Below the pieces are notes generated by a model. The model worked only from the letters and a program-made list of their open reading frames with translations, had not been told where the DNA came from and searched no databases. Shown one piece after another: positions 13,330-21,391 of a stretch of DNA of 39,531 bases. Numbering within the stretch: position 1 is the first letter of the stretch; each line of letters opens with the position of its first letter. The stretch is from IMG/VR virus record IMGVR_UViG_3300027985_001060, positions 1-39,531 of that record. The stretch is one strand, 5' to 3'. This DNA comes from a virus. The translations under genes and the position numbers were made by a program.

Positions 13330-15828
13330 ATGGCCAACGATATTAATATTATTATCGGGGGTGACGTACGACAATTAGAAAGAGCGATGGACGATGCTGT
13401 AAGACGTGTCAGATCAAGCACCGACACAATGTCAAGCAGCATCAGCGGTTTTCAAAATTTATTAATTGGTGCGTTTTCTCTTGATAAACTAAAAGAAGGT
13501 TTAGATTTTGCGACGACGTTTGATGACAATTTGCGTCAAGTTCAAGCTGCTGCAAAATTAACAGCGGAACAATTTGAGGTCATTAAGCAGAAGGCGTTAG
13601 AACTAGGTGCGGAACCTGGTCAAACACCCGAGATGATTGCCGCTGGCATGGCCGACGCTGCCCGCGCTGGTCAAAACTTCAATCAAATCTTAGATTCTAT
13701 CAGTGGTACAGCAAAATTAGCAGCAGGCAGTGAGTTAAATTTTTCAGAAGCAACAGAAGCATCTGTTGATATTTTAGCTCAATTCGGGCTTACATCTAAA
13801 GAAACCGCTGGCTTGACAGATGTTCTCATTGCTGGTGCAAACTCGGCTTCTGTCAAGGTTGGTCAACTCGCTGAATCTTTCAAATTTGCAGGCTCTCTGT
13901 CTCACGTTCTAGGCGAATCTGTAATCGATACAGAGGCAGCTCTCCTCGTCCTGGCGAATGCAGGTTTGAAAGCTGAACAAGGTGGTACAGGTCTGCGCGG
14001 CGTATGGACTCAACTGATAAAACATTCCGATACGCTTCAAGAATCTTTCGGCGTGGCTGTATCCAGAATGGAGAACGGACAGAGAGTTTTCCGTTCTCTA
14101 GACGAAATAATTGGTGATCTTAGTAAGTCAGGTATTCAAGCCGACGAAATTTTCAAAATTTTCGGCAAAACTGCTGGGCCTGCCGCCGCTGTTTTGTTGC
14201 AAGCTGGACAAGACGGTTTGCTCAAATACGAAGAGCAGTTAAAGTCTGCTGGCGGTGCCGGTCAGGAAGTAGCTGAAACACTTCAAAGCGGTCTTGGTGG
14301 CTCTGTTCGTACCATTACAAGTCAGTTTCAAAACGCCGTTGTTCTATTAACTGATCAGGTTACACCCGCTATAGGGTTTGTTGCAGATAATATCTATTTG
14401 TTGAATTCTGCTGTGCTCGGCGGCATCGGTGTGATCAATACAATGCGCGAAGCATACGCGACAATGTTAGCAACGGCTGTTCAAGGAGTTTCTTACTTTG
14501 CTGAAATTTCGGATGCGATCGGCGCAACTTCTGGTCAAGCTGAACACCTGCGCCAAGTGTCTGCTGATTTCACATATGTCGCAGGACAGATGGGTGATCA
14601 GGCGGGTAAAGCGTTCAGTGACATGGTTGATAGTATCGGTGCAGCAACTGACGCTCAAGAAAAACATAAAGAAGCAGTTGATCTGACTGCTCTCAGCTAC
14701 AAGAAAGATGCAGAAGAACACGACAAACGAGTCGAAGACATCATTGACGGCACTGAAGAAATGTCAAAGGCAGAGGTCAAAGCTACTAAAGAGCGAGAAA
14801 AAGCTCTTGATGACATGTATAAGACTCTCGATTCTCATAGTAGCGATTATTACGAACGAGAAGCCGGAAAATTATTGAATCAAGCTGATAAGTTTAGAGA
14901 GCTGGGCGGAAGTGAGATTGAAATTCAACAACACGCGTATGACGAGATCTCTAAACTTTCAGAAGCTGCTTATGCTGCTGGTAACGAATCCGCTGGTGTG
15001 TATCTTGATAATCTTCGTTCTGGATTTTCTGGTGTTACGACTTATATTTCTAAAGAACATCAAGATTTAATTGATAAATTCCAAGAACTTTCTGGTGAAA
15101 CAATTGAGGTTACGGATACTACAGATTGGGAATCTATGAAAGCCGATGTTCAAGAATTAGAATATGAGATAGAGAATGTTTCCGACTTATACGTTGATGA
15201 TTCTACTCCTTGGGAAGAAACTCAAAATAATATCAACGCTGTATCAGAAGACATAGATAATGTACCAGATTTAAGCATTGATGCGGATATTAATACCAAT
15301 GACTTCGATACTAAAATATCAAGAATGGCTTCGCAGATTTCTAGTATTCAATCTTCTTGGAATTCTGTTTCGAATCAATCAGGTACAGGAGGTATAGGGC
15401 TCACGGTTGATCAAATATTGGCGGATTCATCTATTCTTGGTGACAAAGGTGTTTATCGAAGTGCGAAGTATGCTTATCAACATGGCAAAACTACATTTGT
15501 TTTCCAAGGGAAAGAGTATGATTTGAGTCAGTTTAATTTTTCAGGCGGCGGTTACACTGGGAATTCCCCTCGTTCTGGCGGTTTAGATGGCGAAGGAGGT
15601 TTTTTTGCAATTCTCCATCCACAAGAAACTGTAGTTGATCATACAGTTTCTGGTTCTGGCGGGAATTCTGAAGCATCTGAAATTTTTAACAAACTGTTAG
15701 CCGCTGTGAATAATATCCAATCCGGGAACAGAATAATAATAGAAAACATCACAGTGGATAAGAAAATGACTGGCGAAGAACTCGATAGCCTTGTCGAGGA
15801 TTTGAGCCGTAGATCAAGAAGAGGTTGA
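13330..15828 (+). CDS. Tail tape measure protein
   Basis: This 832-aa protein would set tail length and enter the cell during DNA ejection. The N-terminus (INIIIGGDVRQLERAMDDAVRRV) and the TP901-type core at about residues 60-240 match the PhageMin_Tail family (AAGMADAARAGQNFNQIL, SEATEASVDILAQFG, LAESFKFAGSLSHVLG, NAGLKAEQGGTGLRG). The middle is hydrophobic and helical. A charged helical region follows, and the C-terminus is Gly/Ser rich (GGGYTGNSPRSGGLDGEGG) with FFAILHPQETVVD, a block seen at the end of many tape measures. By the usual rule of about 0.15 nm per residue, the tail would be near 125 nm. It begins directly after the G-T stop. Confidence 0.9.
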   Translation: MANDINIIIGGDVRQLERAMDDAVRRVRSSTDTMSSSISGFQNLLIGAFSLDKLKEGLDFATTFDDNLRQVQAAAKLTAEQFEVIKQKALELGAEPGQTPEMIAAGMADAARAGQNFNQILDSISGTAKLAAGSELNFSEATEASVDILAQFGLTSKETAGLTDVLIAGANSASVKVGQLAESFKFAGSLSHVLGESVIDTEAALLVLANAGLKAEQGGTGLRGVWTQLIKHSDTLQESFGVAVSRMENGQRVFRSLDEIIGDLSKSGIQADEIFKIFGKTAGPAAAVLLQAGQDGLLKYEEQLKSAGGAGQEVAETLQSGLGGSVRTITSQFQNAVVLLTDQVTPAIGFVADNIYLLNSAVLGGIGVINTMREAYATMLATAVQGVSYFAEISDAIGATSGQAEHLRQVSADFTYVAGQMGDQAGKAFSDMVDSIGAATDAQEKHKEAVDLTALSYKKDAEEHDKRVEDIIDGTEEMSKAEVKATKEREKALDDMYKTLDSHSSDYYEREAGKLLNQADKFRELGGSEIEIQQHAYDEISKLSEAAYAAGNESAGVYLDNLRSGFSGVTTYISKEHQDLIDKFQELSGETIEVTDTTDWESMKADVQELEYEIENVSDLYVDDSTPWEETQNNINAVSEDIDNVPDLSIDADINTNDFDTKISRMASQISSIQSSWNSVSNQSGTGGIGLTVDQILADSSILGDKGVYRSAKYAYQHGKTTFVFQGKEYDLSQFNFSGGGYTGNSPRSGGLDGEGGFFAILHPQETVVDHTVSGSGGNSEASEIFNKLLAAVNNIQSGNRIIIENITVDKKMTGEELDSLVEDLSRRSRRG

Positions 15829-15829
15829 C

Positions 15830-18800
15830 ATGAGAGACGATATATCGACCGATCTAAAAAATAAACTTGTAATAAATGGTGCGACACCGATTTATTATCT
15901 TATTTTTCATTTTGCAACTGGTGACGAATATGTTTCAGATCGTCAGATGTATACAGCTGATGGACACCTGACGAACGATCTTCTTTCTGGTGTTGTAAAC
16001 ATTCGTCAGTCAGCAGCCTTAGACGAAGCTGTGAACAATCTTCTATTGCCAAACACTGAGATAAAAATCACTTTGAAAAATACATCTTTGACAGGGTGGT
16101 TTTGTTCTAAGATTAATGTCAATCCTATAGAAAACACCAAAGTATCTCTATATTTGACATCTTCAGATTCTGTAGATAGTCTATTGATCGATAAATATTT
16201 GATTCGTGACCCTATAGAATATTCTGAAGATTCTCCTTTTGTCGATTTGACTTTAGTCACAAGTATTCTCGCACAGAATGTGACTATTGGCGGGATAGAC
16301 CCTGCGACAAATGATTACTATCCGCTAGTTGTTGGCGCAGCAGCAGAAATAATAGGTAGCCCTTACGGTGATCAAAAAATTGCCAAAATAACCGCTACTA
16401 TAAACTCTGGAACAACAGTTATTCCTACAGATCGGGACTTAGTAACAGCCGGGTTTCCTAGTTCTGGTGACCTCTCGTTAGGTTTTGGGACATGTCATTA
16501 CGCTGGAATTTCTAGTCAAAGTTTTACAGGTGTGACAGGAATTGACATAGAGGTTCCTGTAAATTCCTACATATGTGCGTTACATAACGACATAACGTTT
16601 GCGTATGGAATTGGCCCAGTGGACATTGCAGAGCCATTGTATGTGAACGGAGAAATTTACGAATACGATTATACTGTTTATAAAAACGAAACCACTGTGA
16701 AAGTTGTGTTTCCTGACAGTTTGCCTTATCGCATTCAAACTTTATATGAAAACAAGCATGTAAACAATAACTTGTCGCAAAGCATGTACTTAGATTCAAG
16801 TTATTATATTGCAACCTATGACAGTTATAACATTACCAGTGATGCAGTAATCACTTATATAACTAAAAATACTGCGGCACCGTGGAGTTCTCGTGTTTTG
16901 TTTAAAAAAGCTATTAGTTTAGACTTTCAAATCCCAGAAGGTGCTGTAATAACATCGACTAATATATATCTGAAAGTTAGTCTAGGGTCTTATTCCGGTA
17001 GCCAATATGTAGGTAAAGGGTATACGGTTATAAGCGGTAAACTACACGGTGTGGAAATTTATGGCAAATTGAATCCGTCAACAGTACAATCGGATTATTG
17101 GAGATATGTGACATGGTTGTACGACAAAAACAACATAACAAAATCCAATACTGTTGTAAATGACCCTGACCAAAATTATTTCCAATTAGAATTTACAGGG
17201 TTCGATTTTGTGTCACCGCTGACACAATTCGGACCTTTTCAGACATCTGAATTTTTCGAATTTTCAATGTCTGTCACTTATGAACAAGTGAAACCCGGGT
17301 ATCCTAAAAAAATCTACACTGTCACAACGTCTTTGAGTATTGGTAGCTCTTCAGGTTCGATGAACCCTAGCACTCTCATTCAATCCGTAGTCAAACAACA
17401 AAGTCCTGATACGAAAATAGATTCGGCATCATTCCTTAACTGTTACAATTGGTTTGAAACTAACAATTATTCTTTTGCGGGTACAGTTGACGGCGGAATG
17501 TATTGTCTTGACCTACTCAAACATTTATTGTTTTTGAGTAGGAGTTATTTGACTTTTGCTGGAGGATATGTGAAGCTGCATATTTCACAACTTCCTAATT
17601 CAGCAGAATCGAAGATTATTTCGACAGAAGACACGAGACTGCCGAAGAGTATAAAAATCAAAAGACAACCGGTAGACGATATATCGAATAATATTACGCT
17701 TCGATATGATTATAATCTGACTACAGAATTATACGACTCGGTGTATAACAATTTTGAACAAGATTCAATTGAAATTTTAGGTGTGCACGAAACGACGGTC
17801 GACGGATGGTTGATTGTAAATTCTGAGCACGCTCAGAATTTAACAGATTATTGGCTGGCAGAAAAATCTATACCAAAAACAGTTTTTACAATTAAAGAAA
17901 CCGCCAGAATGACAGGTGTAGAGATCGGCGATTCTGTCATTGTAAAAACTGATTATTCAGATATTCGTTTTTTCACCGGCACAGTGATTAAACTTGACAA
18001 ATCTCCAGCAACAAAAGACAATGTAACAACTTACAATCTAACACTGGTCGGAAAACTGAACCCACCGCCTAAAATAATCAATTTGTATGATGACGCTGTC
18101 AATGTTGTGGAGGTTAGATGGATAACAGCTATTGACGGTAATGGCCTTCATAGTTTAGCTATCAAATCTGATAACACTCTGTGGGCTTGGGGCTGGAATG
18201 CGTACGGACAGCTAGGCGACGGAACAACAACTGATCGCCATTCTCCTGTGCAGGTAGGGTCAGACACTGATTGGGTCGAGTGTCGCGGCGGTTATTCTTT
18301 CAGCGCAGGTTTAAAATCTAACGGCACATTGTGGACATGGGGACTGAATCAGTATGGTGAATTGGGTGACGGAACAACAACTGATCGCCATTCTCCTGTG
18401 CAGGTAGGGTCAGACACTGATTGGGTTAATTGTAATCTAGGTTATCGTCACAGCTTGGGAATCAAATCTGATAACACTCTATGGGCGTGGGGACTGAATC
18501 AGTATGGTGCGTTGGGTGACGGAACAACAACTGATCGCCATTCTCCTGTGCAGGTAGGGTCAGACACTGATTGGGCTGATTGTCGTGGCGGCTATCGTCA
18601 CAGCTTGGGAATCAAATCTGATAACACGCTGTGGGCTTGGGGCTGGAATGTGTACGGACAGCTAGGCGACGGAACAACAACTGATCGCCATTCTCCTGTG
18701 CAGGTAGGGTCAGACACTGATTGGGTTAACTGCAGTGGAGGTGGTGTCCACAATTTAGCTGTTAAGTCCGATGGTACGCTGTGGGCTTGGGGCAGAAATG

Positions 18801-19339
18801 TGTACGGACAGCTAGGCGACGGAACAACAACTGATCGCCATTCTCCTGTGCAGATAGGTTCAGACACTGATTGGATTAACTGTGACGCAGGCTACGAGTA
18901 CAGTTTAGCTATCAAATCTGATAACACTCTGTGGGCTTGGGGCAGAAATGTGTACGGACAGCTAGGCGACGGAACAACAACTGATCGCCATTCTCCTGTG
19001 CAGATAGGCTACGGTAGCCTATACAGAGCAGGACATATTCACTGTATTTCCACGACGAATCTAAACGATCTTTTAACTTGGGGCAGAAATCAGTACGGAC
19101 AGTTGGGTGACGGAACAACAACAGATCGTCATTCACCTACAGTAATCGACGATCAGTATAGAGTGTTGAAAGAATCCTTTAAAATCAATGATTCTTCTAT
19201 TGACATTGTCGAATTAATGGATGCTGAGACATCGCTCGGTTGGTCGATTGCTCCTTGGAGTATTCTTCCTTGGTCGGATAAAGCACCTACTTCAGGATGG
19301 AGCATAGACCCGTGGAGCACTTCAGGATGGTCAATTTAA
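15830..19339 (+). CDS. Tail hub/tip protein with C-terminal RCC1 beta-propeller
   Basis: This is a 1169-aa distal tail protein. Residues 1-750 look like a tail hub: MRDDISTDLKNKL, then TGDEYVSDRQMYTADGHLTNDLLSG, and near 620-745 a gp27-like portion (DDISNNITLRYDYNL, then TDYSDIRFFTGTVIKL). Residues 763-1113 hold seven RCC1 repeats of about 50 residues. The consensus is L-x-IKSDNTLWAWGxNxYGQLGDGTTTDRHSPVQ, which would form a beta-propeller. The DNA of the first six repeats has an exact 150-base period. The last 56 residues return to a hub-like stretch and end in a GWSI/PWS-rich tail. It is probably the receptor-contacting tip. Which cell-surface molecule the propeller binds cannot be told. Confidence 0.78.
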   Translation: MRDDISTDLKNKLVINGATPIYYLIFHFATGDEYVSDRQMYTADGHLTNDLLSGVVNIRQSAALDEAVNNLLLPNTEIKITLKNTSLTGWFCSKINVNPIENTKVSLYLTSSDSVDSLLIDKYLIRDPIEYSEDSPFVDLTLVTSILAQNVTIGGIDPATNDYYPLVVGAAAEIIGSPYGDQKIAKITATINSGTTVIPTDRDLVTAGFPSSGDLSLGFGTCHYAGISSQSFTGVTGIDIEVPVNSYICALHNDITFAYGIGPVDIAEPLYVNGEIYEYDYTVYKNETTVKVVFPDSLPYRIQTLYENKHVNNNLSQSMYLDSSYYIATYDSYNITSDAVITYITKNTAAPWSSRVLFKKAISLDFQIPEGAVITSTNIYLKVSLGSYSGSQYVGKGYTVISGKLHGVEIYGKLNPSTVQSDYWRYVTWLYDKNNITKSNTVVNDPDQNYFQLEFTGFDFVSPLTQFGPFQTSEFFEFSMSVTYEQVKPGYPKKIYTVTTSLSIGSSSGSMNPSTLIQSVVKQQSPDTKIDSASFLNCYNWFETNNYSFAGTVDGGMYCLDLLKHLLFLSRSYLTFAGGYVKLHISQLPNSAESKIISTEDTRLPKSIKIKRQPVDDISNNITLRYDYNLTTELYDSVYNNFEQDSIEILGVHETTVDGWLIVNSEHAQNLTDYWLAEKSIPKTVFTIKETARMTGVEIGDSVIVKTDYSDIRFFTGTVIKLDKSPATKDNVTTYNLTLVGKLNPPPKIINLYDDAVNVVEVRWITAIDGNGLHSLAIKSDNTLWAWGWNAYGQLGDGTTTDRHSPVQVGSDTDWVECRGGYSFSAGLKSNGTLWTWGLNQYGELGDGTTTDRHSPVQVGSDTDWVNCNLGYRHSLGIKSDNTLWAWGLNQYGALGDGTTTDRHSPVQVGSDTDWADCRGGYRHSLGIKSDNTLWAWGWNVYGQLGDGTTTDRHSPVQVGSDTDWVNCSGGGVHNLAVKSDGTLWAWGRNVYGQLGDGTTTDRHSPVQIGSDTDWINCDAGYEYSLAIKSDNTLWAWGRNVYGQLGDGTTTDRHSPVQIGYGSLYRAGHIHCISTTNLNDLLTWGRNQYGQLGDGTTTDRHSPTVIDDQYRVLKESFKINDSSIDIVELMDAETSLGWSIAPWSILPWSDKAPTSGWSIDPWSTSGWSI
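18119..19150 (+). repeat. 150-bp tandem repeats encoding RCC1 blades
   Basis: The segment beginning GGCGACGGAACAACAACTG recurs at or near 18211, 18361, 18511, 18661, 18811 and 18961, exactly 150 bases apart, with a seventh, more diverged copy near 19102. About half of each unit is almost identical at the DNA level, while the blade segment between (for example ECRGGYSFSAGL against NCNLGYRHSLGI) varies. This suggests recent expansion by unequal recombination, with variation kept in the loops. Confidence 0.9.
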
Positions 19340-19354
19340 CAAAAGGAAAGAACT

Positions 19355-19882
19355 ATGGAAATCAAAGAAAGACCTACAACCAAAGGAAGAGTGAAAGTTT
19401 TTAAAAACTTTCACTCTGGAAATTTAAAACTTTTAACAACTTTTTGGAAATCGAAAAGAAAGAAAGAGACATTCTACAGTATGTGGTGCGAAAAACTCAT
19501 AAATAATTTATTGGGTGAACCACAACTTAATACTCACAACTTAATTGTAAACAGTGGTCTCAATGTATATCCGATATTGCTGCAAAATCAAACAGTTCCG
19601 ACAATATCTGTTGCGATAGGGACAGATAACACTGCTGAAGCTGTCACACAAACTGCGCTGGGGGGCCAAGTAGCCGTCGATAATTCTCCTTCAGCTTCAG
19701 CTTCAGGAACAGATTGTGTTATTTATGCTATTATCGGTGCCGGTTGGAGTGGAACTTTTTACGAATTTGGGCTGTTTATCGGCGGCTATTTGCACTCTCG
19801 TATAGTTGATGCAGTCGGCAATACGAAAGCGGCAGATGAGCCGATAGTTATACAATGGACTCTATCTTACGCGAGAGGTTAA
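19355..19882 (+). CDS. Distal tail protein, fibre-associated
   Basis: This 175-aa protein has a good ribosome-binding site (AAAGGAAAG). The basic N-terminus (IKERPTTKGRVKVFKNFH and FWKSKRKKE) is followed by NTHNLIVNSGLNVYPILL, SVAIGTDNTAEAVTQTALGG and YEFGLFIGGYLHSRI. Similar NxGxN...IAxGTGxTxxxxxDTxL patterns occur in phage proteins encoded beside tail fibres. Its role is probably in the distal tail or fibre attachment. A perfect 30-base palindrome lies inside the early codons (19388-19417). The next gene starts three bases after the stop. Confidence 0.6.
   Translation: MEIKERPTTKGRVKVFKNFHSGNLKLLTTFWKSKRKKETFYSMWCEKLINNLLGEPQLNTHNLIVNSGLNVYPILLQNQTVPTISVAIGTDNTAEAVTQTALGGQVAVDNSPSASASGTDCVIYAIIGAGWSGTFYEFGLFIGGYLHSRIVDAVGNTKAADEPIVIQWTLSYARG
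19388..19417. repeat. 30-base perfect palindrome within a tail gene
   Basis: The first half is AGAGTGAAAGTTTTT without two edge bases, and the second half is its exact complement, with no loop (centre between 19402 and 19403). It lies in codons 12-21 of the tail gene at 19355. Confidence 0.9.
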
Positions 19883-19885
19883 AAT

Positions 19886-20488
19886 ATGGGAACTTTTACA
19901 ACAAACGGATATGTCTACAAACCTGATGTAGGCGAAACTGGATTCTCTTCGAATTATAATACCGGAGCGGATGCCACTGACACCCAAATTAAAGCAAACA
20001 AAGATCATAAAACAGCTCAGGATGCGATTTCAGGATTACTGAAATGTGATGGTTCAGGGACATATTCAGCGGCTGCGCAACCTTATTTAGTTAGAGGGTC
20101 GGCAATTACCCAAACTCCTACTGATAGTTACGCTGACGTTGTTGGTTCTTCGATTTCTTATACCCCTAAATCTGGAAGCTCTAAGGTTTTATATGGTTTC
20201 ACCTGTCAATTGACAAGAAACACCACAGGGGTTGGGTACATATGGTTCAGACTTCTGAATAACGGTTCAGAAGTAGCTAATGCTAGGAGGTCGATAACAA
20301 TCCCAGCTCAATACGATACGAACTTTACGTATTTTTATGTAATGGATTCGTGGACTGGCGCACATACTTTAAAATTACAGGTTCGATCACTTACAGGTAA
20401 CATTGTATATATGAATGTGACTCAGTACATGGATGGTGCGGCAGGTGTAACGAACCAATACAACAACGTAGTCGTTTTAGAGTTTTAA
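19886..20488 (+). CDS. Putative tail fibre protein
   Basis: This is a 200-aa protein without a recognised enzymatic motif. The N-terminal part (YKPDVGETGFSSNYNTGADATDTQIKANKDHKTAQDAI) looks like a fibre shaft or attachment segment. From about residue 65 a beta-rich C-terminal domain follows (ITQTPTDSYADVVGSSISYTPKSG...KVLYGFTCQL...TGVGYIWFRLLNNGSEV). Its pattern is that of jelly-roll-like fibre heads that often bind receptors. It follows the preceding tail gene by three bases and is followed by one base to the next start. Confidence 0.58.
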   Translation: MGTFTTNGYVYKPDVGETGFSSNYNTGADATDTQIKANKDHKTAQDAISGLLKCDGSGTYSAAAQPYLVRGSAITQTPTDSYADVVGSSISYTPKSGSSKVLYGFTCQLTRNTTGVGYIWFRLLNNGSEVANARRSITIPAQYDTNFTYFYVMDSWTGAHTLKLQVRSLTGNIVYMNVTQYMDGAAGVTNQYNNVVVLEF

Positions 20489-20489
20489 C

Positions 20490-20861
20490 ATGGCGAATAT
20501 ATCTTTCTATTGTCAAGGACAAACATTAGAAATTACAAGTAACATAACGTACCCTAGTTCACCGGTTCCTTCTACAACGCAAGTAATCGAGAGGACACAT
20601 AGCGGCAAACCAATTGTGGAAGATGCTGGAAACTATGAGAAATCTATGATAGTTTTAACATTCTCTAAACTCAAGAACGATGAATATGATCAGCTTGAGA
20701 ATTTTGTCAGAAACGTAAGTCGCTGGGCGGTCTATCCGATAATCTATACTGACCCGGATTCTGTCGAATGGGAAGTAATCATCACTTCGAGGGAATTGAA
20801 TTTCCCTCGAAGTGGGCCGTACTACAGAAGCGGTTCGTTGATCTTAGAGACTATATCGTAA
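20490..20861 (+). CDS. Hypothetical distal tail protein, last gene of late operon
   Basis: This 123-aa protein is beta-rich (ISFYCQGQTLEITSNITYP, ERTHSGKPIVEDAGNYEKSMIVLTFSKL, YDQLENFVRNVSRWAVYPIIYTDPDSVEWEVIITSRELNF). It resembles small phage proteins that form or decorate the distal tail (short tail-tip proteins with a YD..LexF....WA.yPf.y.dp pattern). A 13-base-pair perfect inverted repeat lies near the 3' end (20783-20814). The gene ends two bases before the arm of the operon terminator, which confirms it as the last gene of the + strand block. Confidence 0.58.
   Translation: MANISFYCQGQTLEITSNITYPSSPVPSTTQVIERTHSGKPIVEDAGNYEKSMIVLTFSKLKNDEYDQLENFVRNVSRWAVYPIIYTDPDSVEWEVIITSRELNFPRSGPYYRSGSLILETIS
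20783..20814. repeat. 13-bp hairpin near the end of the last late gene
   Basis: CACTTCGAGGGAA at 20783-20795 pairs exactly with its complement at 20802-20814, with a 6-base loop. It lies about 50 bases before the main terminator, so together they may form a double 3' end structure. Confidence 0.82.
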
Positions 20862-20862
20862 A

Positions 20863-20900
20863 GTTTGTCGCTCAAAATATTAGATTTTTGAGCGACAAAC
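20863..20900. terminator. Bidirectional intrinsic terminator between convergent operons
   Basis: A perfect 15-base-pair stem, GTTTGTCGCTCAAAA at 20863-20877 and its complement at 20886-20900, has an 8-base loop. The A-rich and T-rich ends of the stem make it active in both directions. It lies exactly between the last + strand gene and the last - strand gene. Confidence 0.85.
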
Positions 20901-20910
20901 ACTGTTGACG

Positions 20911-21165
20911 TTAACGTATTAACGCTTGATGGATATTGCCTTTTCCGTCATAGCCACCCGTGATCTTTTTAGACTGTTGAAGTCTTCTTTTACAGGTGGT
21001 TATGAAGTCTTCAACAGTCGAACCTTGATTGTATTTCTGCGATGCTTTGAAGACTTCATAATCTTCTTGATCTCCGCCAGATTTGAAGATTGCAGTCATT
21101 TCTGAATCCATTTCACCGTAAGGAATCGTCCATCCCCAAGGACCGTTCGTTATATCTGTTTTCAT
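20911..21165 (-). CDS. Hypothetical protein, last gene of the - strand operon
   Basis: This is an 84-aa protein that I do not recognise. It begins MKTDITNGPWGWTIPYGEMD and has a hydrophilic helical remainder (EVFKASQKYNQGSTVEDFITTCKRRLQQSKKI) with no membrane or signal segment. GAGGTGG precedes the ATG, and the start overlaps the stop of the next gene upstream (ATGA), so the pair is co-translated. It lies next to the terminator. Confidence 0.55.
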   Translation of the reverse strand: MKTDITNGPWGWTIPYGEMDSEMTAIFKSGGDQEDYEVFKASQKYNQGSTVEDFITTCKRRLQQSKKITGGYDGKGNIHQALIR

Positions 21166-21347
21166 CGTACCACCTCTATTTTACGAAGTTTAGAATCTGA
21201 CAACAGAGTGTCTTTGTGGAAATAATACCTGCCGCTTCTTCGGCTAACTACCGTAATCATTGAATCTTTAATCTCTGTTACAAAGGCACTGTCGATATAT
21301 TTTTCCCCGACAGCGGTTATTATCACTACCTTGTCCCCAGTCTTCAT
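21162..21347 (-). CDS. Small hypothetical protein, KOW/SH3-like pattern
   Basis: This 61-aa protein is mostly beta strand: MKTGDKVVIITAVGEKY, then DSAFVTEIKDSMITVVSRRSGRYYFHKDTLL. It has the look of a small SH3-like or KOW-like barrel, but I cannot name a family. A strong GGAGG seven bases before the start lies inside the possible hsdS remnant, so this gene marks the point where phage sequence resumes after the hsdM island. It is co-translated with the downstream 84-aa gene through an ATGA overlap. Confidence 0.55.
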   Translation of the reverse strand: MKTGDKVVIITAVGEKYIDSAFVTEIKDSMITVVSRRSGRYYFHKDTLLSDSKLRKIEVVR

Positions 21348-21391
21348 GATTTGCGCCTCCAGTCGGTTAGGGGAATCGTCGGTAAACTCAT
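21344..21391 (-). pseudogene. Possible hsdS 5' remnant (15 codons)
   Basis: The last bases of hsdM form an ATGA overlap with an ATG that opens MSLPTIPLTDWRRKS and then a stop. hsdS normally starts exactly this way, overlapping or just after hsdM. The stop is created within the ATG of the following phage gene. With no specificity subunit elsewhere in the window, the simplest reading is that hsdS was cut off after about 13-15 codons when the island entered or was trimmed. It is too short to prove by similarity. Confidence 0.35.

Noticed and set aside
18119-19150. Diversity-generating retroelement target
   Set aside because: Variation between repeats was considered, but no reverse transcriptase and no template repeat are seen in the window.
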